Of a DNA stretch of 33,078 nucleotides, positions 7,442-16,288 are shown one piece after another (position 1 is the stretch's first letter; every line of letters begins with the position of its first letter). Below the pieces are notes generated by a model. It saw nothing but the letters and a program-made list of their open reading frames with translations, did not search any database and was not told where the DNA came from. The DNA is from an uncultured bacterium (GTDB lineage: Bacteria; Verrucomicrobiota; Kiritimatiellia; CAIKKV01; CAIYGI01), in the NCBI GenBank assembly GCA_903925685.1, contig CAIYGI010000239.1, positions 1 through 33,078 on the forward strand. Direction: 5' to 3'. The position numbers and the translations under genes were made by a program.

Positions 7442-7981
7442 ATGGCCAATTACACGACAGATTGCAGGCATATCCGGCTTGTGACAGAACGGACGGTGGA
7501 GCATTTTCTCCAGCGTCTCTTTCTTCGCGACGTGCCGGTCCGCGGTCTGTGCCTTGTCTCGCCGTTTATCAACACGATGGAGGGGTCACGGTTCACGTTG
7601 ACGCACCTTTCGGAGAAAATCCGGCGCGAACGCATCCCCACCTACGTCGTTACCCGTACCCCCGTCGAACCCTGGCAGGAAGAGGCAATGGTTATTCTTG
7701 CCAAGAACGAATGGGTCGAAGTCCGTTACAACAACTCGGTTCACGCGAAAGTCTATGTGACGGCGGCCACGCCGGAGTCTGAGTCCTTTGCCCTCTTTGG
7801 GTCCGGGAATCTCACCGGCCGCTCTATCGAGACGAATCTTGAGGTCGGCATGCTCATCGTGGCCCAGGGGCAAGGGCGCCCCTTGGTAGAAGAGCTTTAC
7901 TACTGGGCGAACAACCGGTTGCGGATTTTGGAGGAGAGCAAACTGCATCAGCCCATAAGGGCGAAAAGGAGAAAGTTATGA
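7442..7981 (+). CDS. phospholipase D-like nuclease, single HKD domain
   Basis: 179 aa. A PLD-superfamily core is visible: HAKVYV (His101, Lys103) followed by FGSGNLT (Ser121, Asn123), the HxK(x)nGSxN pattern of single-domain PLD nucleases. Two such subunits normally form one active site. Related small PLD proteins act as DNases in DISARM (DrmC) and in type IIS-like nucleases (BfiI). It is the only canonical nuclease motif I can see in the operon and is thus the best effector candidate. An upstream in-frame start would overlap the HTH gene; the ATG at 7442 is chosen because it follows that stop and a GGGGAAG. Its stop overlaps the next start (ATGA). Confidence 0.85.
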   Translation: MANYTTDCRHIRLVTERTVEHFLQRLFLRDVPVRGLCLVSPFINTMEGSRFTLTHLSEKIRRERIPTYVVTRTPVEPWQEEAMVILAKNEWVEVRYNNSVHAKVYVTAATPESESFALFGSGNLTGRSIETNLEVGMLIVAQGQGRPLVEELYYWANNRLRILEESKLHQPIRAKRRKL

Positions 7982-9141
7982 GTAACACATTCAAGGACTG
8001 GTTTTGTCTGAACGGGCGCGAGACGTTTACGATTGACCCGAAGGTCAATCCCACAGACGCGCGGTTCTACTTTGGTCGGGATCCGTTGCGCGACCGCATG
8101 AAGAAACAGATCAGCCGGGCATTCATTGATCCGCAGGTTCCGAAAATGATGATTTACGGCGCTTACGGCTCAGGCAAGACGCAGACGCTTCACTATCTCG
8201 CCTACGAACTGGTCAACACCACTCCCAAAGCCTGCAAGGGAAAGCCCCACGTTGTACATCTGGACATCGAAGTCCAGAGCAAGTCCATGGCCGAGCAGTG
8301 GCACCTTCAGATGATGGAAGGCCTTGGCATGGCGACCGTACAGGGTTGGCTTCAATCCCTGTTTGCCAAGTCGTCCAATTTCGAGCAGGACATCGACAAA
8401 CTCGCCGGCGACCCCAATCTTGCCATGGCTTTCAAACAACTGCGCGGTGGTGGTGACCTTGCCTTCAACGCATGGCGCTGGCTGACAGGGGCAAAACTTT
8501 CCCCCAAAGAACTCGTTGAGATCAAAGTCACCCGGAGTCTCGCGGATGTGGGTGTCGGCGACATGGTCGCCGCGCTCCAGGCGATTGGTAACCTGGCCCG
8601 GATTGTTGGTATTTGCCTGGTCTTTTTCATCGATGAAATGGACGAGTTGAAGAACATAAAGCAGGGCGATGCGGCCGAGTCGTGGCACATGTTCACGAGA
8701 AAACTGGCGGACAGTTCGAACTCCTCCGTTGGATTTGTACTCGGTTTCACTGCGGTGACTGTGGATGAAGCGCCGAAGATGTTGATACGGGAAGATATTA
8801 TTTCCCGCATTTCTCGTGCGAACCTCTTGGAACTTGAGACACTCTCCGCGCCCGCCAACGTCAAGGCCTTTGTCGAAGAGATGCTCGCGCATTTGATTGA
8901 CCAGAAGGCGGCCGATAAACTCATCAAAGCCGAAAAGTTGCCGGCGGCGGTCTCGACGTATCCCTTCTCGGCATCGGCGTTCGATTTGCTCTGCGACTAC
9001 GCGTGCCAGGACGCGATCAAGTCCACGCCCCGAAACATCATCCGCACAATCAACGAGTGCGCCATCGCCGCGTGGGACGGCCAGAAGATGATTATCGAAG
9101 ACGACATCGTGAACGAGATTGCGCCCATTGTATTTGGTTAA
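7978..9141 (+). CDS. ORC/Cdc6-like AAA ATPase
   Basis: 387 aa P-loop ATPase. Walker A is GAYGSGKT (residues 61-68). Walker B is CLVFFIDEMDE (~213-223), with a sensor-like region after it (GFVLGFTAV, DIISRISR). The C-terminal part (~320-387, TPRNIIRTINECAI) resembles the winged-helix or lid region of ORC/Cdc6 and BrxC/BrxD-type ATP-binding proteins. Proteins of this type bind DNA or recruit other complexes in an ATP-dependent way. It overlaps the PLD gene by four bases and is followed 17 bases later by a second ATPase, so the two ATPases are probably made together. Confidence 0.85.
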   Translation: MSNTFKDWFCLNGRETFTIDPKVNPTDARFYFGRDPLRDRMKKQISRAFIDPQVPKMMIYGAYGSGKTQTLHYLAYELVNTTPKACKGKPHVVHLDIEVQSKSMAEQWHLQMMEGLGMATVQGWLQSLFAKSSNFEQDIDKLAGDPNLAMAFKQLRGGGDLAFNAWRWLTGAKLSPKELVEIKVTRSLADVGVGDMVAALQAIGNLARIVGICLVFFIDEMDELKNIKQGDAAESWHMFTRKLADSSNSSVGFVLGFTAVTVDEAPKMLIREDIISRISRANLLELETLSAPANVKAFVEEMLAHLIDQKAADKLIKAEKLPAAVSTYPFSASAFDLLCDYACQDAIKSTPRNIIRTINECAIAAWDGQKMIIEDDIVNEIAPIVFG

Positions 9142-9158
9142 GAGAGGTAGAGTGCCCT

Positions 9159-10538
9159 GTGAAGAAATTCACAACACGTTCCCGAGTCTTCAAATCTTCG
9201 CCGGCCGAGTTCGGAATGCACGGCCGGTCGGCAGAAAGTTGGGTTTACCTTGGCCGGCTTGCCGAAGCGGGACCGCTTACGGACGTGCGTTTTGACACCG
9301 GTTTGGCACACGTCATCGGGCTTTTCGGCAAGCGCGGCTCCGGCAAGTCTTACACCCTGGGAACGCTGTTGGAAGGACTCTGCACGCGGGAAACTGAAAC
9401 GACCATCAGTGCCAACCCGAGAACTCATGCCGTTCTGTTGTTCGATACCCTTGGTATTTTCCAATGGGTCAACATTGCGCTTAGCGAGCAGAGCAAGAAA
9501 GAGACGATCCAGAATCAATTCGCGGCTCGCCGCGGCTGGAGCATCAAGTCAGAACCGCTCGACGTTGCGATCTGGATCCCCAAAGGGAGCGCATCCGACA
9601 ACACCCCCTCCACTCACAAGGAGTTCACCATCCGCTGTTCCGACTTCGCGGCGGAGGACTGGGGCTACCTGCTTGGTCTGAACATCTATCAGGACCGCAT
9701 GGGCCAACTTCTAAACGACGCCTTCATCAAGGTCACCACGGAAGGCTGGCACGACGGGACCAACTTCCGCAAGGGGACTGAGTCCTACTCCCTTTCGGCC
9801 CTGATCAAGTGTGTGGAGGCGGACCGTGATTTGACCGCGACCTATGCAACCGAAACCCGGCGCGCGTTGCGGCAGCAACTCTGTACCTACGAGCGGAACC
9901 CGATTTTTGCCGACGACGGCACTTCCCTGCAAGACCTATTGAAGCCGGGTTGCATGAGCGTCATTGTGATGAACAAGATGTCGGACGAGTTGCGGTTAAT
10001 CGTCGTCGCCGCCTTTCTCCGGCGACTCATCGCGTCGCGCATCCGCGCATCGGAAACGGAGAAGCACCTGAAGTTGCTGGACAACCTGTCGCCGGCTGAA
10101 CAGTCGAAACTGAAGGCGACCCTGAAGGAAGCCGTCCCCCCGACCTGGGTAGCGATCGACGAGGCACAGAACATCCTGCCATCCGAACGCGCCACGTCCG
10201 CAACCGACGTGATCGTAAAGTACGTGCGGGAAGGTCGGAACTACGGGCTTTCCTTCGTTGTCGCCACCCAACAGCCCACGTCCATTGACCCGCGCATCCT
10301 GGCGCAAGTGGACACCCTCATTGCCCACAAACTCACCGTGCAGGGCGACCTTGACTACGTGAAACGGAACATGAAGTCCAACATGCCCGACGAGGTGAAA
10401 TACGCCAATGTCGCCCTTTCGCTCGACGAGATTCTGCGCGGGTTGGACATCGGCCAAGCCTTGATTTCCAATACCGAAACAGACCGCGCCTTCATGCTGG
10501 ACATCCGTCCCAGGGTCAGCGTCCACGGAGGGTTTTGA
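9159..10538 (+). CDS. HerA/FtsK-like translocase ATPase
   Basis: 459 aa from the GTG at 9159, which has AGAGAGGTAGAG upstream. A longer in-frame reading begins inside the previous gene and is not believable. Walker A is GKRGSGKS (~57-64), a strand ending in FDTLG follows, and Walker B is VAIDEAQN (~331-338) with ATQQP soon after. The C-terminal arginine-containing region resembles HerA (DUF87) hexamers. HerA-type motors pump or translocate along double-stranded DNA and often pair with nucleases in defence islands. Together with the PLD nuclease two genes upstream it could form a translocating nuclease complex (inference). Confidence 0.87.
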   Translation: MKKFTTRSRVFKSSPAEFGMHGRSAESWVYLGRLAEAGPLTDVRFDTGLAHVIGLFGKRGSGKSYTLGTLLEGLCTRETETTISANPRTHAVLLFDTLGIFQWVNIALSEQSKKETIQNQFAARRGWSIKSEPLDVAIWIPKGSASDNTPSTHKEFTIRCSDFAAEDWGYLLGLNIYQDRMGQLLNDAFIKVTTEGWHDGTNFRKGTESYSLSALIKCVEADRDLTATYATETRRALRQQLCTYERNPIFADDGTSLQDLLKPGCMSVIVMNKMSDELRLIVVAAFLRRLIASRIRASETEKHLKLLDNLSPAEQSKLKATLKEAVPPTWVAIDEAQNILPSERATSATDVIVKYVREGRNYGLSFVVATQQPTSIDPRILAQVDTLIAHKLTVQGDLDYVKRNMKSNMPDEVKYANVALSLDEILRGLDIGQALISNTETDRAFMLDIRPRVSVHGGF

Positions 10539-10540
10539 TC

Positions 10541-11803
10541 GTGGCCGTCAAGATTCGGATTCTATCGTCTGCCAAACGAACCTTGCAACGGGTTGGTTTT
10601 CTGAAGTTGCTTTGTGCGCAAACAGCCCGGACTGAGACCAGTAACCTTGCTGCCGTCGGAAAGCAGTTCGTTCAGAAAGTAATGACCCGCGTCCGTGTGT
10701 CCCCTCCGTTCAGTGATACGCTGAAGGATTATGTTCGCTGTCGGTTGGGCGACAAGGTTTACCACGACATCCGGAAAAGCGTGTTGAACGGGCAAGGCCA
10801 TTCTGCCCCGGTAGGACTGGAGTTTCAGGATCTGTATCTTGCGGACGAGAAGATGCCATCGACAACCGGCAAACTGGTTGAAGAAGATTGGCGCCGTTAC
10901 CCATATTTGGGAACAGGTTTAGACCTTATCAAGGGCGGCACCTATTCGGTCATGACTCGCGCCCTGGTTCTTCTGGCCGTCACGCCGAAGGAAGAAATCG
11001 CGGCCTTTGAGCAGTACGATGCCAAGAACAACCCCCTGCTGCTTTCTCCCGAACAAGCCGCCGTCTTGCTCTACTGCTTTATAGACAACGACGCCGAGAT
11101 TATCTATCGGCTGTTCCACACCCTGGTTGCCCTCGATACCGAGAGTTTTGACGAACGCATCGCGGGCGATTTCCTGCCGCAGATCATTCGTGAATCAGCC
11201 AATTCCTTTCGCAACGCCTCCCTTCCCATCGAAGACCGGGAGCGGCTTGGATTTCTTGAGAAGGTTGCGGGGAACATTGCCGAATGGAAGGGCAAACCCT
11301 ACACCGGTAGCGGGTCGCGCGAGGAGTTCATCCGCGTGCGGATCGAACCGTACTGCGACTTGGGCTTATTCGAGAAACCGGACCGCCACCGCTTCGTCTA
11401 CAAGGTCACGCCCGGTCTTCGCAAACTCATGACCAACTGGTACGGCCTTGACGCCACCGACGATTTCCTCGAAACCCGATTTTTCACAACGGTCGGCGGC
11501 CTGAACAAGTTGAAAGTCCGCGAGGCGACGGACGAGGAGGCCAAAGCCGCACTTCTCGAAGCCGGCAAAACCCTAAAAAGCACACTGGGCTACAGCCCGA
11601 TAACAGACGTGGGGCTTCTCGCCGGGATTCGCCTGCTCTTTCAGCAGAAGCGGATTCTGGAGTTGACTCGTACGCGCACCCTTCTCCGTGCCTGGCAGAA
11701 GGAGGCCCCGACGGTAGTACGCTTCACCGTGGACCGCATGGGCGCGCTAGCCTATGTGAAGTTCATAACGGGGCCCCCTTCAGGCATGGGAAAGAGCGCA
11801 TGA
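10541..11803 (+). CDS. unknown operon protein, winged-helix-like
   Basis: 420 aa, not recognised. It reads as a soluble, mostly helical protein without Cys clusters or membrane segments. The region around residues 265-315 (REEFIRVRIEPYCDLGLFEK...HRFVYKVTPGL) has the helix-helix-beta-hairpin rhythm of a winged helix with a wing-like DRHRFVYKVT. The GTG at 10541 is preferred to a TTG six bases earlier because GGAGGG lies about 8 bases before it. Its stop overlaps the methylase start (ATGA), so the two proteins are translationally coupled. It may be a DNA-binding or specificity subunit, but this is inference from position. Confidence 0.75.
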   Translation: MAVKIRILSSAKRTLQRVGFLKLLCAQTARTETSNLAAVGKQFVQKVMTRVRVSPPFSDTLKDYVRCRLGDKVYHDIRKSVLNGQGHSAPVGLEFQDLYLADEKMPSTTGKLVEEDWRRYPYLGTGLDLIKGGTYSVMTRALVLLAVTPKEEIAAFEQYDAKNNPLLLSPEQAAVLLYCFIDNDAEIIYRLFHTLVALDTESFDERIAGDFLPQIIRESANSFRNASLPIEDRERLGFLEKVAGNIAEWKGKPYTGSGSREEFIRVRIEPYCDLGLFEKPDRHRFVYKVTPGLRKLMTNWYGLDATDDFLETRFFTTVGGLNKLKVREATDEEAKAALLEAGKTLKSTLGYSPITDVGLLAGIRLLFQQKRILELTRTRTLLRAWQKEAPTVVRFTVDRMGALAYVKFITGPPSGMGKSA

Positions 11804-14800
11804 AGACGGTGCTTTCGGACATTTTCGGCCGGACTCTCGCCCCGTTGGCTGATGAAACCCACGCCTGCTTGCGGCTTGACCAACTCAGTCCGGTCGAGGA
11901 CCAACAGACCCTCAAGGCTCCCACGGGTACGGCGCTCATACTCGGAATCGATGACACCAAACGGGAGCCCGTTGCCCTGTTCTGCATCGCCGCGCCGACG
12001 CTCTCGCCGGATTATCCCGGCCTACTCGCCATGATTGTCCGGCGCGCCCAAGCGTATAAGGCACCGTACTTCATCACCTGGACCCTTCGGGATGCCGTTT
12101 TGTGGAAGACCCCCAAGCCCGGCACTCCGGCTCAGAAGTCTCATTTGGAGAAGATTCGGGACTACGAAGACAACTACGCGATCGCCCAGGACGGTTGCAA
12201 CCAAGTCTTCGACGAATCCCTCCGCCTTCGCATTCTCGAAAGAGGTCGGATGATACTGGCCGACGTGGAATGCCTGTTCAAGAATCAGGCCCTCGAACTG
12301 GTGCGAATTGACGCCACGTATTTCGTTCAGAGTCTGCTGGACTCCGTCCATGCCCTGTTGCCGATGGTCACGGACTCCCTCCACATGCGGTTTGAAACCG
12401 ACTTGGACCTCCGGGCGAAGTTCAACGCCTGGGCCATCACGCAAGGCATTGCCGGCGACTACAAGGACCGCGACTACGCCCTCGCCATCGCCCGGCAGAT
12501 CATCTACCGGCTACTCGGCAAGATTCTGTTTTACCAAGGTTTGCGCCGCGCCGCCCGCCAACTTCCGGTCCTGAAACTCGACGACGTTGACCCTTCCCAG
12601 GTTCTCCCGATCCTGCGCCGCGCCTTTGCCGAAGCCCTGAAGGTGGACTACCACGCCGTCTTTTCAGAAGACCTTCCCGACACGCTCTCTTGGCCCGGCG
12701 AGGCCGCCAAACGGCTCGCCGCCCTGATTCACGACTTCAACACCCGCGACTTCTCCAGTCTGCCGCAGGACGTTGTGGGCACCGTCTTTGAACGTCTCAT
12801 CCCGCCCGAGGACCGCCACCTACTGGGCCAGTACTTTACCAACGAACCCCTCTGCGACCTGGGCATCGCCTTCTGCGTGCAGTCCCCGTCGGACGTGGTG
12901 GCCGATCTGACGTGCGGCACCGGCACCTTCCTCATTCGCTCCTACGACCGCAAGCGGTGGTTGGGCAACCACGATCACGCGGCCTTGCTTTCGCAGTTGT
13001 GGGGCATTGACATCGCGCCGTTCCCGGCGGAACTGGCCGTCATCAATCTCTTCCGGCAGAACCTTACCGCCGCCGGGAACTTTCCCCGTATTGCTTGCCG
13101 CGACGTACTCACCATCAAACCCGGCGACACGCTTCCATTCCCGCCGCCCAAAATGGACATTGAACACCCCGAGCAGATTCAAGAGCCGGTCCCGCTGTTC
13201 GATGCCATTGTCGGCAACTTCCCCTACGTTAGCGCCGACCAGATCGGCCAGAAGGACCCCGGCTATCTCGACTTCATCCGCCGTACAATGATCGAAGGAT
13301 GGCTGGAGAAGTACCCCGCCCTGTTCTGTTACGCCAACAAGACCGAGCAGAAGTCATTCGAGATCAACATCGCCGCCGGTATGCACAAGGCCGTTGACCG
13401 GGACCGCTTGGAACTCCGCACGTCCACCTACGCCGACCTGTACGTTTACCTGTTCTTCCATGCCGCCCGGTTCCTCAAACCCGGCGGGCGCATGGGCATC
13501 ATCACGTCGAACGCCTGGCTCGACGTGAACTTCGGCTACGCCCTGGAACGGTTCTTCTGCGACCAGTTCAAGATCGTCGCAATTCTGGAAAGCCGCTGTG
13601 AACCCTGGTTTACGGAAGCCTCTGTCAACACCGTCTATACCATCATCGAACGTTGCGAGGACCAGAAAGAACGCGACAGCCATCTGGTTAAGTTCGTTAA
13701 AGTGAAGAAACGACTCGCCGACCTGATTCCGGGCGACCCCCAGATCGAAGCCGTGGAACGTTGGAAGCGGCATCTTCGTCTGGCGGATAAGATAGAAGCG
13801 ACCGGACGGAAGGATGCCAAGACCGTTCCGCTCGGTGTCTTAACCGAAGAAAACAACGACTTTCGAATCCGCGTCTGCCGTCAAGGCGAGTTGCGGGCGG
13901 ACTTGGGGCGTGAACAGAAGACCGTGAAATGGGGCAAGTACCTGCGCGCACCTGACGTTTTCTTTGACCTGATCGAACGGAGGTCCCTCTGCCTGCTTGC
14001 TCAAATTGCCCAAGTGCGGCGCGGAAGTTTGACTGGCATCAACGAGTTCTACCACATCTTGCCCGACCGGGCGAAGGAACTGGGTATTGAACCTGAGTTT
14101 CTGAAACCGTTGCTGAAATCGCCTGGCGAGTCCGGCTTCATCCCGATTGACAAGAAGCAACTCGCCCTTCGCCTGTTCGTCTGCCGGTTGACGAAAGCGG
14201 AACTCAAGAAGCAGGGTAAGACTGGGGCACTGAAATACATCGAATGGGGCGAGAAACAGGTTTTTCAATCCGGAGCACAACGCGGGTTGACATGGCCGCA
14301 CGGCGCGGAAGTGAAGGTCCGCGCCCCCGGCTGGTATGCCATCCCGGACCACCGATCGAAGCCGGCCCACGTCTTCTTTGCTTGCGCGTTCGGCGAACGA
14401 CACATGCACCGGTTCTGCTCAACACCTGTGATCGCAGACAAACGCCTTTATTTCCTCACTGCCGAGAATGGGATCGGCGACACGTTGCTTGCGGCCATCA
14501 TGAACTCTTTCGTGACGGCTCTTAGCGCCGAGCTTATGGGCCGTCTCACAATGGGCGACGGTGTTCTTGAACTCACCGTGGAGGAGGCCAACGACTATCT
14601 CCTTGTTCCCGACCTGCGGGTGGTCTCGGCCGCACACAAGAAGGCAATCACTTCCGCCTTTGACATGCTCTGCCAACGTGAGATCGGCAACGTTTTCGAC
14701 GAGGTGAAGCAGAAGGACCGGCAGGCGCTCGACTCGGCGATCCTGACGGCCATCGGCCTTGACCCCAAGAAGTACCTGAAGCCGATCTACGAGGCTCTCT

Positions 14801-15318
14801 GCGAACTGGTCCGGGAGCGGATCAACCTGGGCGAACAACGCTGCAAGACCCGTAAGACCAAGGCCCGCAAGAGCAAGGCGGAGAACGAGAGTTTCACGGA
14901 AGTCCTGGACGAGCAGCTTCCCTCCGGCCCCAAGCGTTTCCCCGATGACCTGTTTTCCTCCGATGCCGCGAAAGGTGAAATGATCGAAGTCCCGTTGCCG
15001 GAAACCCCGCTGCGACTCGACCTCGTGTTAACCCATGCAACGCTGTACGAAGGCAGCAAACCTTTTCGCGAGGCCCGGTTCCCCGCCGAGGGGAAGTTCA
15101 TCCTTTACTGCCAGCAGGCCGGGCAGGTCGTCGCGCGCATTCCATTGAAGATCGTGGAAGTCACCCGGACGATTGCCAACTACGAGAATTATCTGCGCGA
15201 CTTGCGGAAGACTCTTTACGACGCCTACTACCGGCGGACCCTTGACGTGGCGGTCGCGGGACGCCTCACCCAGGCGGCCTTTGACCGGTTCAAGTTGCCG
15301 AAGATATCGAGCGAATAA
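11800..15318 (+). CDS. large N6-adenine DNA methyltransferase (type IIG/PglX-like architecture)
   Basis: 1172 aa. An N-terminal domain (~40-110) resembles the fold at the start of type IIG and HsdR proteins, including ITWTLRDAVLWKT where those have a TNG..W-type strand. The usual E-x-K is replaced by CIA, so nuclease activity looks lost. The methylase core has GQYFTN (~343-348, motif X), DLTCGTG (369-375, SAM binding) and the catalytic motif IV as NFPY (473-476) in place of NPPY. A target-recognition region follows (~700-950). The C-terminal ~110 residues (1059-1172) are homologous to the end of the next gene product. Expected role: methylation of a host DNA site for self marking. It is coupled to both neighbours by overlapping start/stop codons. 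Confidence 0.9.
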   Translation: MKTVLSDIFGRTLAPLADETHACLRLDQLSPVEDQQTLKAPTGTALILGIDDTKREPVALFCIAAPTLSPDYPGLLAMIVRRAQAYKAPYFITWTLRDAVLWKTPKPGTPAQKSHLEKIRDYEDNYAIAQDGCNQVFDESLRLRILERGRMILADVECLFKNQALELVRIDATYFVQSLLDSVHALLPMVTDSLHMRFETDLDLRAKFNAWAITQGIAGDYKDRDYALAIARQIIYRLLGKILFYQGLRRAARQLPVLKLDDVDPSQVLPILRRAFAEALKVDYHAVFSEDLPDTLSWPGEAAKRLAALIHDFNTRDFSSLPQDVVGTVFERLIPPEDRHLLGQYFTNEPLCDLGIAFCVQSPSDVVADLTCGTGTFLIRSYDRKRWLGNHDHAALLSQLWGIDIAPFPAELAVINLFRQNLTAAGNFPRIACRDVLTIKPGDTLPFPPPKMDIEHPEQIQEPVPLFDAIVGNFPYVSADQIGQKDPGYLDFIRRTMIEGWLEKYPALFCYANKTEQKSFEINIAAGMHKAVDRDRLELRTSTYADLYVYLFFHAARFLKPGGRMGIITSNAWLDVNFGYALERFFCDQFKIVAILESRCEPWFTEASVNTVYTIIERCEDQKERDSHLVKFVKVKKRLADLIPGDPQIEAVERWKRHLRLADKIEATGRKDAKTVPLGVLTEENNDFRIRVCRQGELRADLGREQKTVKWGKYLRAPDVFFDLIERRSLCLLAQIAQVRRGSLTGINEFYHILPDRAKELGIEPEFLKPLLKSPGESGFIPIDKKQLALRLFVCRLTKAELKKQGKTGALKYIEWGEKQVFQSGAQRGLTWPHGAEVKVRAPGWYAIPDHRSKPAHVFFACAFGERHMHRFCSTPVIADKRLYFLTAENGIGDTLLAAIMNSFVTALSAELMGRLTMGDGVLELTVEEANDYLLVPDLRVVSAAHKKAITSAFDMLCQREIGNVFDEVKQKDRQALDSAILTAIGLDPKKYLKPIYEALCELVRERINLGEQRCKTRKTKARKSKAENESFTEVLDEQLPSGPKRFPDDLFSSDAAKGEMIEVPLPETPLRLDLVLTHATLYEGSKPFREARFPAEGKFILYCQQAGQVVARIPLKIVEVTRTIANYENYLRDLRKTLYDAYYRRTLDVAVAGRLTQAAFDRFKLPKISSE

Positions 15319-16274
15319 TGGGTAAGAATATGGCGGACCAGACCATAGGCGAGATCGCGTTGGGGGAGAGCACAAAGCTCATTTTCAACGTGAGTGAGTG
15401 GCGCGGGCGTCAGTTCGCCGGCGTCCGCAAATTCGTCGCGACGCAGAAGTACGAGGGCTGGACCAAGGCCGGCTTGTCCATGCCCCGGAACCTGTTGCGC
15501 GCCTTGTTGGACACCCTCACCGCGCTTGAGCGGTCGCTCCCTCCGAAGGAAGAACACGAGTTCAAGCGCATCCCGAAGGGCGATACCGAGTACGTCAAAG
15601 TGATGACCCTTCCGCCTGACGACGAGGGGTTGCCCCTCGTGGACGTGCGCGAGTATGTGGACAAACCGACCTACCAAGGCCCAACCAAGAGCGGCGTGCG
15701 GTTCCGTTGGAATTTGCTGCCTGATGTGCTTGCATGTCTGCGTGAACAAGCGAAAGTCATCGGCGACAACGAGCGGAGTGAACCGACGCTATTCGGTCCT
15801 GGCGCTTTTGCAGACCCTGAGGAACCGAAACCGGCCCCGTGTGCAGGGGCGCACGAGAACGGCATTTCCGATTTGGTCGGCGAGGCGATCAAGGCATTTC
15901 CGGCCGAATTCCTCGACGGCGCGCATGGCAAGGGGCAGACCCTCAGTTTGCCGGAAGACCCCCTGCGTCTGGAGCAGGACAACGGCGGGCGTTACCCCCT
16001 TAGAACGCAGGAATGCCAGTTCTGCGCGGTGCGCAATCCGGCAGAAGCCAACTTCATCATCTACGCCCAATTGCGTGGGCATTGCGAAGTTGTCCTGCCA
16101 AGCGCCATGATCCAGATCTTCAAGGCGGTCAAGTCATATGAGAACTATGTCCGCAGTGTGCAAACGAGACTTGTGGCAAAAGTCATGAAGAAGGCGGCCC
16201 AGCATTCCGTTGCCGAGTATGAAGCCCGCAAGAAGATGGGCGAAGCCGGTTTGCCGTGGCTTGCTTCTGAATAA
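15318..16274 (+). CDS. tandem PC4-like ssDNA-binding protein with methylase-shared tail
   Basis: 318 aa. Two copies of a PC4/p15-type domain are visible. The first (~10-75) runs KLIFNVSEWRGR...VRKFV...GWTKAGLSMP and the helix that follows. The second (~88-147) is more divergent (VKVMTLP...VDVREYV...PTKSGVRFRWNLLP). PC4-type folds bind single-stranded or distorted DNA. Residues ~205-290 align with the methylase C terminus: LPEDPLRLE against LPETPLRLD, PAEANFIIYAQ against PAEGKFILYCQ, and SYENYVRSV against NYENYLRDL. The gene starts at the last base of the methylase stop (TAATG). I infer that the common tail docks both proteins on the same partner or on each other. Confidence 0.82.
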   Translation: MGKNMADQTIGEIALGESTKLIFNVSEWRGRQFAGVRKFVATQKYEGWTKAGLSMPRNLLRALLDTLTALERSLPPKEEHEFKRIPKGDTEYVKVMTLPPDDEGLPLVDVREYVDKPTYQGPTKSGVRFRWNLLPDVLACLREQAKVIGDNERSEPTLFGPGAFADPEEPKPAPCAGAHENGISDLVGEAIKAFPAEFLDGAHGKGQTLSLPEDPLRLEQDNGGRYPLRTQECQFCAVRNPAEANFIIYAQLRGHCEVVLPSAMIQIFKAVKSYENYVRSVQTRLVAKVMKKAAQHSVAEYEARKKMGEAGLPWLASE

Positions 16275-16288
16275 CTCGGGAGGCGATT

